A DNA stretch of 64,000 bases, taken from the NCBI GenBank assembly GCA_951813255.1, contig OX638353.1, forward strand, positions 434,001-498,000, read 5' to 3'. The stretch comes from an uncultured Dehalococcoidia bacterium. Its GTDB lineage: Bacteria; Chloroflexota; Dehalococcoidia; Lucifugimonadales; JAAXIE01. Below the pieces are notes generated by a model. That model saw only the letters and a list, made by a program, of their open reading frames with translations, ran no database searches and was not told the DNA's origin. Within the stretch, counting starts at the first letter, position 1. Each line of letters opens with the position of its first letter. The translations under genes were made by a program, and so were the position numbers. Of this stretch, positions 1 through 7,908 are shown piece after piece.

Positions 1-54
1 GGATTTGGCGCGATCTAGGGGCCGGTTGGGGTTGCGGGTGGAGACCTGGGAGAC

Positions 55-180
55 CTGCAACAGCGTGCATTTTGGTAGCTGGGATTGCAGGTTGTTCCTA
101 TCTACAGCGGCATTTTTCGTATGAGAAAACCCTGCAATTTCTGCAACTCCGTATCCGAGTGCTAGCAGATCATACTGCAA
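55..180. repeat. Intergenic word-repeat array A (CTGCAA)
   Basis: CTGCAA occurs at 55, 132, 141 and 175, and its complement TTGCAG at 85. Two copies sit 9 bp apart (132 and 141). Between them lie variants of a shared module resembling TTTCGTAGCTGA: near 70-83 (TTTTGGTAGCTGGG), 95-104, 113-125 (TTTTTCGTATGAG) and 147-159. The same layout with other words recurs at 37237-37417, 53630-53779 and 58231-58436. I see no convincing gene in 1-352; the rest (181-352) holds only short imperfect inverted repeats such as one around 200-225. Function unknown; protein-binding sites or a non-coding repeat family are both possible. Confidence 0.6.
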
Positions 181-352
181 CCGGGTGGCTGTTTCCTGCT
201 TCTTCGGCCGGCCGGATAGAAGCCGGTAGGAAGGCAGGGGTTTCCTGGAGAAATCAATCAACGGCCCGTTCATATGTTCGTATTGTAAAAAGGCAGGACG
301 TGGCTGTCAACGGCGAAATGTCATGGCTGAAGGGGGCTGCTCTTAGACATGC

Positions 353-739
353 TCAGAGAGGCAGCCAGAAATGAGAGCGACGCCCCATGGGCGGACCGAA
401 GTCAGGGGTTTCACCGCAAAGAGGGCACTCGATGGGATACATGCCAGCAAAGTGACGTCCCTGCATCTGCTCCGGGTGTCCCATCTCCTCGCAGCGAGGG
501 CGGTTTCTTGCGAGTTCTTCGATGGCTGGAGTGACCCCGCAATGAGGACACTCGATAGGGTCCCAGCCTTCCCCCATGGTCAATACGGCTGATAGCTGGG
601 CTTCATCGGCTTCTGCGCACGACTCCATTTCGGCGAGAGCCCGGTACCTGGCGACGGCATCCACGAGGCCGGAGGCTTTCAGGCGGGCCTCAACTTCCCG
701 CTTTCGCCTTTTTTCATCGCTATCCCATAGTCCGAACAT
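353..739 (-). CDS. Small protein with two CxxC zinc-ribbon-like half motifs
   Basis: The 128-residue product begins with a charged helical stretch (about 1-55) followed by two similar elements, each reading IECPxCGxTP: C64/C67 and C105/C108. C83 and H88 lie between them. The two Cys pairs could make one zinc ribbon or two rubredoxin-like knuckles. I do not recognise a named family. It lies downstream of, and on the same strand as, the sulfite-oxidase-like gene, 53 bp after its stop codon, so it could be the last gene of that transcript. There is no signal peptide, so it is probably cytosolic. The internal duplication of the CxxC element supports a real gene. Confidence 0.5.
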   Translation of the reverse strand: MFGLWDSDEKRRKREVEARLKASGLVDAVARYRALAEMESCAEADEAQLSAVLTMGEGWDPIECPHCGVTPAIEELARNRPRCEEMGHPEQMQGRHFAGMYPIECPLCGETPDFGPPMGRRSHFWLPL

Positions 740-792
740 GGTTATCTTTCAGTGTCGGATGGGCTCAGGCCAGATGGGCTGGTCGCTTCACT

Positions 793-2037
793 CTAGGTTA
801 CCACGACTGGATGGGGCAGTGGCTGGTTGAAGAGGTATCCCTTCTGGTTAAAAGGGACGGTGTCGGGCTGGACGTTGCCTGCGGAGTCAGTGGCCCTCGT
901 CATCAGAATGTGTTCACCGGCACGGGCGTTCCACTGAATCTCGAATCGGGCCCAAGAGTGTTGGACTTGCGGTGGCAGGATTGTTGCCTCGCTCCAGGAA
1001 TGCCCCAAGTCGAGGCTCCACTCTACTCGCGAGATCGGGCGGTGGGGAGATTGGGCGTAGCCGTATACGACGTGGGGTCCAGTAGATAGGCGGGCGGGCC
1101 ATGGGAGGGCGAGGGCGCTCTTCACGACCTGAGCACTAGCCACCTGTCCCAAGGCTTCTCCCTCGGGTGGGTAGTCGTCGCCGATGAGTACGTAGGAGGA
1201 GGTGTTGTTGCGGGTCCAAATTTGCTGGGAAGAGACTTCGATGCGGTCGAGCCACTTGATGCTGTAGCTGCCGACCCAGCCTGGGACTAAGGCTCGGAGT
1301 GGGTAGCCGTGGTCTTTGGGCAGTGATTCGCCATTCATGGCGTAGGCGAGAAGGGTGTCGGGGTCCATGGCCTTGCCGATGGGGAGAACCTGGCGAAAAC
1401 CTTCCTCGGGAGAGTGTTTGTCTGAGCCTACCAGAAGAACGCTTACCGCACTCTCCATCGCTCCGGCTTGCGCGAGCACGTCGCGCAGGGGCACACCTGT
1501 CCACTCAGCATTCCCGATTCCACCAGTTTTCCACTGGGTGCCCTCTGCGGCTTTTCCCTGCACGAGGTCGAACATGGCGCGGTGGTTGCCGCCACATTCG
1601 AGGTAGGAGACGACGGTGCGGCTGGGAAGGCGGAGCAGGTCGTCGTAGGACAGTTGAAGGGGTGTGACGGTGGCATCACCCTCGACGGACAGACGCCAAT
1701 CCGTGGGTCTCACATCGACGCTGAGGGAATTGTTGCGCACGAAGAAGAGATGATTCGGGGTGGTCAGGCCGTGCATGAGTTCCAATCGGGACTCAAGGCT
1801 CTTGTCGTGTTGGATGAAGGGGGTTGGGTCTTTGAACCAAGGGGAATCGGCTGGTGTGGGCGAGTCCGGGGCTGGCGGGGCTTCATATCGGCCCACTTGT
1901 CCACATGCGGCAAGGACAGCGGCTGCTCCGCCCAGCGCCAATAACGAGAGGAATCGGCGGCGGGTGATGCCGTGGTGACGCGCAAGGTCCCAGAGGCCGT
2001 CGGGCTCTGGGGATGCAGGACCGATTCTGTGGGACAA
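793..2037 (-). CDS. Sulfite oxidase-like molybdopterin oxidoreductase, Tat lipoprotein
   Basis: The product resembles the SUOX/YedY superfamily: a molybdopterin domain with the Mo-ligating cysteine in LECGGNHR (about C148), the typical GxxWxGVPLRDVL and VPGWVGxxSIKWL segments, and a C-terminal Mo-co dimerisation domain. The N-terminus has a twin-arginine motif (TRRRFL, 25-30) and a lipobox-like VLAACG (C45), so it is probably Tat-exported and membrane-anchored. The open frame extends far upstream, but that part overlaps the deacetylase gene in another frame. A TTG at 2037, just after a GAGG-type ribosome site and 14 bp past the deacetylase stop, is the most sensible start (414 aa). The substrate (sulfite or another oxyanion or sulfoxide) cannot be told from sequence. 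Confidence 0.82.
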   Translation of the reverse strand: MSHRIGPASPEPDGLWDLARHHGITRRRFLSLLALGGAAAVLAACGQVGRYEAPPAPDSPTPADSPWFKDPTPFIQHDKSLESRLELMHGLTTPNHLFFVRNNSLSVDVRPTDWRLSVEGDATVTPLQLSYDDLLRLPSRTVVSYLECGGNHRAMFDLVQGKAAEGTQWKTGGIGNAEWTGVPLRDVLAQAGAMESAVSVLLVGSDKHSPEEGFRQVLPIGKAMDPDTLLAYAMNGESLPKDHGYPLRALVPGWVGSYSIKWLDRIEVSSQQIWTRNNTSSYVLIGDDYPPEGEALGQVASAQVVKSALALPWPARLSTGPHVVYGYAQSPHRPISRVEWSLDLGHSWSEATILPPQVQHSWARFEIQWNARAGEHILMTRATDSAGNVQPDTVPFNQKGYLFNQPLPHPVVVT

Positions 2038-2051
2038 CTCGCCTCTACCAG

Positions 2052-2879
2052 CTACCGGCCAGCCCACAAACCGGCCATCTCCTCGCCGGTCATGAAGGTG
2101 ACATTGGGGAATGTCTTGATGTGGTGAAGGAGGCGGTCGAGCATCATGAGGCGGCCGGGACGGCCGATGTACTGAGGGTGCATGGTGAGGATGAAGGCAC
2201 GGCCGTAGTGGTACAGGCCCTCGAACTCGGCGGCCCAGGAGGTGTACACCTCGTCGGGATTCTTCATTGGACCGAGACGCCCTGCTCCTGGCGCGTGGGC
2301 GAAGTGGGGGGCGTCGTCGAGGAGCCAATGGACGGGCACTTCCACGATTTTGCCGTTCGCAGTTTCCAGGGTGTAGGGGGCGTCGTCGCCCATCATGCTG
2401 GAATCGTAGGAGAAGCCGTAGGAAGTGAGCAGGTCGAGAGAGACTTCGCTGAGTTCCCAACTGGGTGAGCGGTAGCCCGGCGGTTTGTGGCCGGTTAGGC
2501 CCTCCAGTATCTCGATGCCCCGCACCAGGACCTGCTCCTCTTCGGCGGCATCCATGGAGGCGGGGGGCTCGTGCATGTAGCCGTGGTGGGACACCTCGTG
2601 GCCACGGCGGACGATTTCCCGTACGAGGTCGGGGTGGGTCTCGGCGATATAGCCGGGGATGTAGAAGCTGCCCTTGATATCGTGAGAGTCGAGGAGGTCG
2701 AGGATGCGTGGAGTGGCGACACTGGGGCCGTACTCGGCCATGGACATCATGCTTGGGTAGTGGGCGAACTCCGGGTTGCGCCGTATGAGCGCGGAGACGC
2801 CATCGACGTCGAAGCTGATGAGGGCTGCGCACTGGGTGCTGCCAGGCCAGATCCCCGCCATGGCTTCCCTCCTGTTCAT
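2052..2879 (-). CDS. Polysaccharide deacetylase family protein (NodB-like)
   Basis: This 275-residue protein has the NodB-homology fold signatures: SFDVDG near the N-terminus (catalytic Asp), GHEVSHHGYMHE (metal-binding His pair), a PPGYRSPSWELS segment (the substrate-groove arginine motif) and a late LTMHPQYIGRPGR motif. This arrangement fits the branch that includes PuuE-type allantoinases and peptidoglycan deacetylases. There is no signal peptide, which favours a cytosolic amide hydrolase over a cell-wall enzyme. It lies 37 bp after proS and 14 bp before the sulfite-oxidase-like gene, in one likely transcript. The substrate is unknown. Confidence 0.82.
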   Translation of the reverse strand: MNRREAMAGIWPGSTQCAALISFDVDGVSALIRRNPEFAHYPSMMSMAEYGPSVATPRILDLLDSHDIKGSFYIPGYIAETHPDLVREIVRRGHEVSHHGYMHEPPASMDAAEEEQVLVRGIEILEGLTGHKPPGYRSPSWELSEVSLDLLTSYGFSYDSSMMGDDAPYTLETANGKIVEVPVHWLLDDAPHFAHAPGAGRLGPMKNPDEVYTSWAAEFEGLYHYGRAFILTMHPQYIGRPGRLMMLDRLLHHIKTFPNVTFMTGEEMAGLWAGR

Positions 2880-2916
2880 GGGCTGTTAACGGGCTATGGG
2901 CGGGCGGATGACGGGC

Positions 2917-4623
2917 CTAATGACGAGAGGGGAGGCTGTCCCGCACATGCTGTACTACATCATCCGCGGGCACCATGGTGGCTTCTGAGTCAGCCCTGCC
3001 CTTCAACTCCACCATGCCCGATCGCAGGTTACGGGGGCTGACCACCAAACGCACCGGCAGGCCGAGCAGATCTGCATCGTTAAGCTTCACACCAGCCGAG
3101 TCTTCAGTCCGGTCGTCGAACAGAGTTTCAAGCCCCTCGTCCCATAATTGCTGGTAAAGAGCGCCGGCGGCGCTGGCAACATCCGGATCGCTCATATTCA
3201 GGCCCACCAACTGAACCTGATAAGGGGCGATGGGGGCGGGGAAGACGATGCCCTTGTCGTCGTGGTTCTGCTCAATAGCGGCCGCGAGGAGGCGCCCCAC
3301 GCCGATGCCGTAGCAGCCCATGAGCATGGGGTGGAGCTGGCCTGCTTGGTCGAGGTACTGGGCGCCGAGGGCTTCGCTGAAGAAGGAACCGAGCTTGAAT
3401 ATGTGGCCGACCTCAATGCCGCGGGCTGCTTCCATGGGGTTGCCGCAGTCGGGGCAGCCGTGACCGGGCTGGGCGAGGGTGATGTCGGTGATGAGGTCGA
3501 TGGTGAAGTCGCGGGGGTAGTTCACGTTGCGCAGGTGGGTGTCTGGCTTGTTAGCGCCGGCGACGAAGTTGGACCCAAACTGGATGGAGGGGTCGGCCAC
3601 CTTGCGGATGTTGTGAAGGCCGACGGGGGAGGCTGAGCCTGCTACCAGACCTCCGGCAGCTACTTCTTCGTCGGTGGCCAAGCGGAGCTCATTCACGTCT
3701 AGCGCGTTCTTCAGCTTGACCTCGTTGACCTCGAGGTCACCACGAATTGTGACGAACACCAACTCGCCGTCGGCGGCGTAGAAGACTGCCTTCAGGGTGT
3801 GGTCGTGGGTGATGCCGAGGTGCTCGCACAGGGCTGCGATGGTCTTGATGCCAGGGGTGGAAACATCCTCCATGCCTTTGGGTGCTTCGCCGGTGGATGG
3901 GGAGATGACGCAGCGCGCCTTCTCGGCGTTGGCAGCGTACTGGCACCGGGGGCAGGTGATTACGGTGTCCTCGCCTGAGGGCGTCACCAGCAGGAATTCG
4001 TGGGAGTCCTTGCCACCGATGGCCCCGGAGTCCGCCTCAGCCATGAGGGCAGTGAGGCCGCAACGACGGTAGATGTTGCGGTAGGCTTGGGCCATGGCTT
4101 GGTAGCTGACGTCCAAGCCCTCCTCGTCGGCATCGAAGCTGTAGGCGTCCTTCATGTCGAACTCGCGGACGCGTATGAGGCCGGCACGGGGGCGTGGTTC
4201 GTCGCGGAACTTGGTCTGAATCTGGTAGAGCATGAGAGGCAGGTCGCGGTAGCTCTGGACATTGGCGCGGGCGACGTTGGTGATGACCTCCTCGTGAGTG
4301 GGGGCCATGACCAAGGCGCGTTGCCTGCGGTCCTGCAGGGTGAAGAGATTGTCACCGAAGGCGTCCTTGCGTCCCGTCTGCTCCCAGAGCTCGACGGGCT
4401 GCAGGACTGGGAGGCGCAGTTCCTGGCCTCCGGCGGCGTCAATTTCCTCGCGGATGATGTTCTCCACCTTGCGGAGGGCGCGCCACGCCAAGGGGAGGTA
4501 GGAGTAGACGCCTGCAGTGACCTGAGACACCATGCCTGCCTTGAGCATGAGGCGGTGGCTGACTGTCTCTGCCTCGGCGGGGTCGGTGCGCAGGGTCTTG
4601 GATACCAGTCGGGTGATGCGCAA
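2917..4623 (-). CDS. proS: Prolyl-tRNA synthetase (bacterial type)
   Basis: The 568-residue product charges tRNA(Pro) with proline. The class II catalytic core is visible, with motif 2/3 segments such as TKFRDEPRPRAGLIRVREFDMKD (read around residues 135-158) and GCYGIGVGRLLAA. An insertion (editing) domain lies between motifs 2 and 3, and an anticodon-binding domain at the C-terminus. Length matches the bacterial ProS of about 570 aa with the INS editing domain, rather than the shorter archaeal/eukaryotic type. A CPRCQY...C segment precedes the editing domain. It follows ispG by 43 bp in the long minus-strand housekeeping block. Confidence 0.97.
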   Translation of the reverse strand: MRITRLVSKTLRTDPAEAETVSHRLMLKAGMVSQVTAGVYSYLPLAWRALRKVENIIREEIDAAGGQELRLPVLQPVELWEQTGRKDAFGDNLFTLQDRRQRALVMAPTHEEVITNVARANVQSYRDLPLMLYQIQTKFRDEPRPRAGLIRVREFDMKDAYSFDADEEGLDVSYQAMAQAYRNIYRRCGLTALMAEADSGAIGGKDSHEFLLVTPSGEDTVITCPRCQYAANAEKARCVISPSTGEAPKGMEDVSTPGIKTIAALCEHLGITHDHTLKAVFYAADGELVFVTIRGDLEVNEVKLKNALDVNELRLATDEEVAAGGLVAGSASPVGLHNIRKVADPSIQFGSNFVAGANKPDTHLRNVNYPRDFTIDLITDITLAQPGHGCPDCGNPMEAARGIEVGHIFKLGSFFSEALGAQYLDQAGQLHPMLMGCYGIGVGRLLAAAIEQNHDDKGIVFPAPIAPYQVQLVGLNMSDPDVASAAGALYQQLWDEGLETLFDDRTEDSAGVKLNDADLLGLPVRLVVSPRNLRSGMVELKGRADSEATMVPADDVVQHVRDSLPSRH

Positions 4624-4666
4624 TGCTACGTCCTGTCCCTGTATGTTTAGGCTTGGAACCTGGTGG

Positions 4667-5815
4667 CTAGGAGGACTCGCTGGCGACGCCAGCCGCCACC
4701 GCCCGCACCTCTTCCATCAGGGCTGGCAGCATATCCTCGGCGCTGACCACTCGGGTCTTCTGCCCTTTGCGGAAGATGACGGCCCGGCCCGCTCCGGCAG
4801 CGATCCCCACATCGGCGTCCTTGGCCTCGCCGGGGCCGTTGACCTCGCAGCCCATGACTGCGACCTTTACTTCGGAATTGATGTCCTTGAGAAGGCCGTC
4901 GACGGTGTTAGCCAAGCTGATTACGTCAACGTCGGCGCGGCCACAGCTGGGGCAAGCGACCAGGGTGGTGCCCTTCTGGCGCAGGTTTAGGGCCTTGAGT
5001 ATCTCGAAGCCAGCGGTGACCTCCTCACGTGGGTCGGCGCTGAGAGAGACGCGGATGGTGTCGCCGATGCCTTCGTACAGGAGGGTGCCCAAGCCCACAG
5101 CAGTGCGGATTGATCCGGAACGCTCGGTGCCCGCTTCAGTGATACCAAGGTGGAAGGGATAGGGCACCAAGGTTGAGAGGCGACGGTAGGCTTCGACCGT
5201 GGTGGGCACGTCGAAGGCTTTCATGGAGATCTTGATGAGGTCGAAGTCGAGGGATTCGAGGATGCCGATTTCCCACAGTCCGGTAGCCACCATGTGATCC
5301 ACAAGGCTGTAGTCGCCCTCGACAGCAAGGCCCTGCTTGGGGAGCTTGTTCACCATGTCCAAGTGGCGGGAGAAGCCACGGGTCTGGCCAATGCCACCCA
5401 CTGGAGGAAGGCTGCCGAAGTTGACGCCAATGCGGATGGGCGTGCCCCGCTCCCTGGCGGCGGTCACCACCTGCTTCACCTGGTCTTCGTCCCGGATGTT
5501 GCCTGGGTTCAGGCGCAGGCAGTCGACCCCGCCTCTCAGGCACTCCAAGGCCAACTGGTAATGGAAGTGGATGTCGGCGACAAGGGGGATCTTGATCTGA
5601 GCCTTGATGCGGGGAATTGCCTGCGCAGCCTCCATGTCGGGTACGGCGCAGCGAACGATGTCGCAGCCGGCTTCTTCCAATCCGCGAATCTGTGCCACCG
5701 TGGCGTCGACATCGCGCGTGTCCGTCTTTGTCATGGATTGGACGGTGATGGGGGCGCTTCCCCCTACCTGCACTCCGCCCACGACCAGCGGTTTGGTGGG
5801 ACGCCTGCTCGCCAT
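4667..5815 (-). CDS. ispG: 4-hydroxy-3-methylbut-2-en-1-yl diphosphate synthase
   Basis: IspG (GcpE) converts MEcPP to HMBPP in the MEP isoprenoid pathway using a [4Fe-4S] cluster. The 382-residue product has the N-terminal TIM-barrel motifs (VQSMTKTDTRDVDAT, VADIHFHYQLAL, LRLNPGNI) and the C-terminal cluster domain with CPSCGR and GCEVNGPGEAKDADVG, which supply the cluster cysteines. The open frame extends upstream, but the ATG at 5815 with an AGGAG ribosome site eight bases before it gives the normal family length. It clusters with rseP and dxr, as is common in bacteria. Confidence 0.97.
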   Translation of the reverse strand: MASRRPTKPLVVGGVQVGGSAPITVQSMTKTDTRDVDATVAQIRGLEEAGCDIVRCAVPDMEAAQAIPRIKAQIKIPLVADIHFHYQLALECLRGGVDCLRLNPGNIRDEDQVKQVVTAARERGTPIRIGVNFGSLPPVGGIGQTRGFSRHLDMVNKLPKQGLAVEGDYSLVDHMVATGLWEIGILESLDFDLIKISMKAFDVPTTVEAYRRLSTLVPYPFHLGITEAGTERSGSIRTAVGLGTLLYEGIGDTIRVSLSADPREEVTAGFEILKALNLRQKGTTLVACPSCGRADVDVISLANTVDGLLKDINSEVKVAVMGCEVNGPGEAKDADVGIAAGAGRAVIFRKGQKTRVVSAEDMLPALMEEVRAVAAGVASESS

Positions 5816-5884
5816 AATTCCGCTCCTGAAATTGTTGGGCGTTACTTTTAGTTGTTGCACTTGGAGGCTATAGATTGTGTCCAA

Positions 5885-5941
5885 GCATCGGCGGCCGATG
5901 CAAGGGCGATACCCCATTCTACTCTGCGTCACGGGTGACGC
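5885..5941. repeat. Two short perfect inverted repeats between rseP and ispG
   Basis: In the 170-bp gap, GCATCGGC/GCCGATGC (5885-5901, 1-nt centre) and GCGTCAC/GTGACGC (5926-5941, 2-nt centre) are perfect palindromic arms. There is no following T-run, so they do not look like intrinsic terminators for rseP. They could be protein-binding sites, or REP-like elements shaping the rseP-ispG messenger. Confidence 0.4.
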
Positions 5942-5985
5942 GGCAATGCCTCCCTCTCCGTCCTCGCTGGGAAAGGGGTACGGCC

Positions 5986-7311
5986 TCAGCCCAGCATCTT
6001 CTCGCCCTGCGCTATTCGGGACAAGTCTCCAAAGGTGATGACCAGAATCAGCCCAATGAGAAGCGCGAAGCCCACCATGTGCACCAAGGCCTCTCGGGAG
6101 TGGGATATGCGCTTGCCCCGGCGCAACCACTCGATGGCGACGAACACGATGCGCCCGCCATCGAGCATTGGTATCGGCAGTATGTTGACGATGGCAAGGT
6201 TCATGCTGAGGAACGCGGCAAAGGCAATCAGCAAACGGATGTCGCCCCGCTGCAACACCTCTCCCGATGCCTGTGCAATTCCTACCGGCCCTGCGAGGTC
6301 GGGGGCGTCGCCGCCGTTGGTCCACTTGGAGAATTCGTTCTTCACCAAGACGAACATCTCGCCGGTGGCAACGAAAGACTCTGGCAAGGCCTTCCAAGGA
6401 GGCGTGGTACGGCTGTCCACCGTGACGTCTGTCATTTCTATGGCTAAGCCAGCAGCGCCTTGCCCTTCTGGCGGGGCGAACCTCGGCGTTAGATCCACCA
6501 TCAATGGCTGTCCGTCACGGATCAACTCCCATTGGGTGTTGCTTCCGAGGTTCAGGGCCACTGCGCGCGCCAAGTCCGTCCTGTTGTTGATCTCATGCCC
6601 CGCGACGCTGGTCACTACGTCGCCCGGCAGGATCCCGGCTTGGGCTGCTGGCGAACCCTCTTCCGTTCTTGTGACCATCACATCGCCAACCGTCACGTCG
6701 CGGGGCAGTACGAACACGGCCGTCAGCATGGCGATGGCCAGCACCGCGTTCATGAATGCGCCGGCTGCCAGAACCACGAGCCGTGGCCCTACACCCTGTC
6801 CGGCCAAGCTGCGAGGAACATTGGGGTTGTTCTCCCCAGCAAGTCGGACGAAGCCGCCTAGAGGCAGGATGTTCACGGAGTAGAGCATGTCGGCAACGAT
6901 GAGAGTGTCGCCGTCGATGCCCTTGACGATACCCTCGGTCTTCAGGTCATCGTCTCGGCTGGGGTCGGTCAGGTCGGCAGCCTTGCCCTTGGGAATTCCG
7001 GAGCGGTACAGAATGATGGTGCGGGCCACGAGTTCCTTGTTCTCGTTCTCGACGAGCCACAGTTTGACGAAATCGCCCACTTGCACACGGTCGGTGTTTT
7101 CTTCGTAGCGGTAGATGCGGGTGTCGGCGTCGGTGCGGACACGGGTGCGTCCTGTGCGTATGCCGAAGATGCGAGGCGGGTAGCCGAAGCCGAACTCCAA
7201 TACCTTGACCCCGAAGGCCTTGGCCGTGAAGTAGTGACCCAACTCATGTACGACTACCAAAACCCCCAGGACGGGGATGAAGGCCGCGATGGCGATAAGG
7301 ACAGTGGTCAT
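5986..7311 (-). CDS. rseP: Site-2 intramembrane metalloprotease RseP family
   Basis: This M50 protease cleaves transmembrane segments, for example of anti-sigma factors. The N-terminal membrane helix carries the zinc motif HELGH (H22-E23-H26). A PDZ domain lies around residues 205-290 (VTRTEEGSPAAQAGILPGD). The C-terminal membrane part has NILPIPMLDGGR, the third zinc ligand region. At 441 aa it is longer than many homologs of about 370, because of a roughly 90-residue segment between the HELGH helix and the next membrane part (about 55-145), which may be a soluble insertion. It lies in the canonical dxr-rseP-ispG order, except that an Uma2 gene separates it from dxr. Confidence 0.93.
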   Translation of the reverse strand: MTTVLIAIAAFIPVLGVLVVVHELGHYFTAKAFGVKVLEFGFGYPPRIFGIRTGRTRVRTDADTRIYRYEENTDRVQVGDFVKLWLVENENKELVARTIILYRSGIPKGKAADLTDPSRDDDLKTEGIVKGIDGDTLIVADMLYSVNILPLGGFVRLAGENNPNVPRSLAGQGVGPRLVVLAAGAFMNAVLAIAMLTAVFVLPRDVTVGDVMVTRTEEGSPAAQAGILPGDVVTSVAGHEINNRTDLARAVALNLGSNTQWELIRDGQPLMVDLTPRFAPPEGQGAAGLAIEMTDVTVDSRTTPPWKALPESFVATGEMFVLVKNEFSKWTNGGDAPDLAGPVGIAQASGEVLQRGDIRLLIAFAAFLSMNLAIVNILPIPMLDGGRIVFVAIEWLRRGKRISHSREALVHMVGFALLIGLILVITFGDLSRIAQGEKMLG

Positions 7312-7346
7312 GATGTTGTTGTCATGGATGGAGGGAGAGAACGGGC

Positions 7347-7898
7347 CTAGTCGAACAGTTCTGCGACAGAGACTTCGAAGCCAGGGAGCAGGTCGCCACC
7401 TTGCAGGGAGCCGGACTCATCGATCACAGTAGCCAGTTCACCGGCCCGATGCACTGTAACCGTGCGATGCTGTGGAGAGATCACCCAGACTTGGGAAGTA
7501 CCGGCGGCCAGCCATGCGTGCGCTTTCTCCTGGACTTCTCTTGAGGTGTCGTTGGGTGAAATCACTTCCACTGTCAAGTCCGGGGCTATTTCCAGGTAAC
7601 CTCGGGGCAACCCTGCCACGGGGAGCCTTTCATTGGATACAAAGGACGCGTCGGGAGCCCTTATAGTATCTGGATTGCGGGCCAGTACAAATCCCGTTTC
7701 GGCGGCGAAAGTCCGTCCCAACCGATAGCGCCTTACGTGTTCCCCGAGGACAATCAGAATTATCGCGGCGATATCGCCGTGCTCAGCACCGGCTGGTGGC
7801 ATCTCGAAAAGCTTCCCTTCCAAGAGCTCGAGGCGGCGGCCTGTGTCGGGAAGTAGGAGCAGTTCTTCCGCCGTCAGCAGGGTCTTATTCACGCGCAT
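7347..7898 (-). CDS. Uma2 family (DUF820) restriction-endonuclease-fold protein
   Basis: The 183-residue product shows the Uma2 pattern: LELLEGKLFEMPPAGAEHGDI, RAPDASFV, then the PD-(D/E)XK-like core APDLTVEVISPNDTSREVQEKAHAWLAAGTSQVWVISP. The family is widespread in cyanobacteria and Chloroflexota and is thought to have a nuclease fold; its real role is unknown. Candidate active-site residues are the Asp of APD, the Glu of VEV and the Lys of EKAHAWL. The ATG at 7898 is 10 bp beyond the dxr stop, so the gene is co-transcribed with an essential operon it normally does not belong to. An in-frame upstream ATG inside dxr is less likely to be the start. Confidence 0.85.
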   Translation of the reverse strand: MRVNKTLLTAEELLLLPDTGRRLELLEGKLFEMPPAGAEHGDIAAIILIVLGEHVRRYRLGRTFAAETGFVLARNPDTIRAPDASFVSNERLPVAGLPRGYLEIAPDLTVEVISPNDTSREVQEKAHAWLAAGTSQVWVISPQHRTVTVHRAGELATVIDESGSLQGGDLLPGFEVSVAELFD

Positions 7899-7908
7899 TG
7901 CAGCAGCT

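Noticed and set aside
72..374. 100-residue plus-strand open frame at the left edge
   Set aside because: It spans the word-repeat array, has no ribosome site and no family resemblance, and overlaps the 3' end of the zinc-ribbon-like gene.
2038..2832. N-terminal extension of the sulfite-oxidase-like frame to 2832
   Set aside because: It overlaps the deacetylase gene in another frame, has Arg/Pro-rich low-complexity sequence typical of an out-of-frame reading, and would bury the Tat signal. TTG at 2037 fits better.
5816..6397. Upstream extension of the ispG frame
   Set aside because: It runs into rseP on the same strand in another frame and would put nearly 200 unrelated residues before the conserved start; the ATG at 5815 has a good ribosome site.
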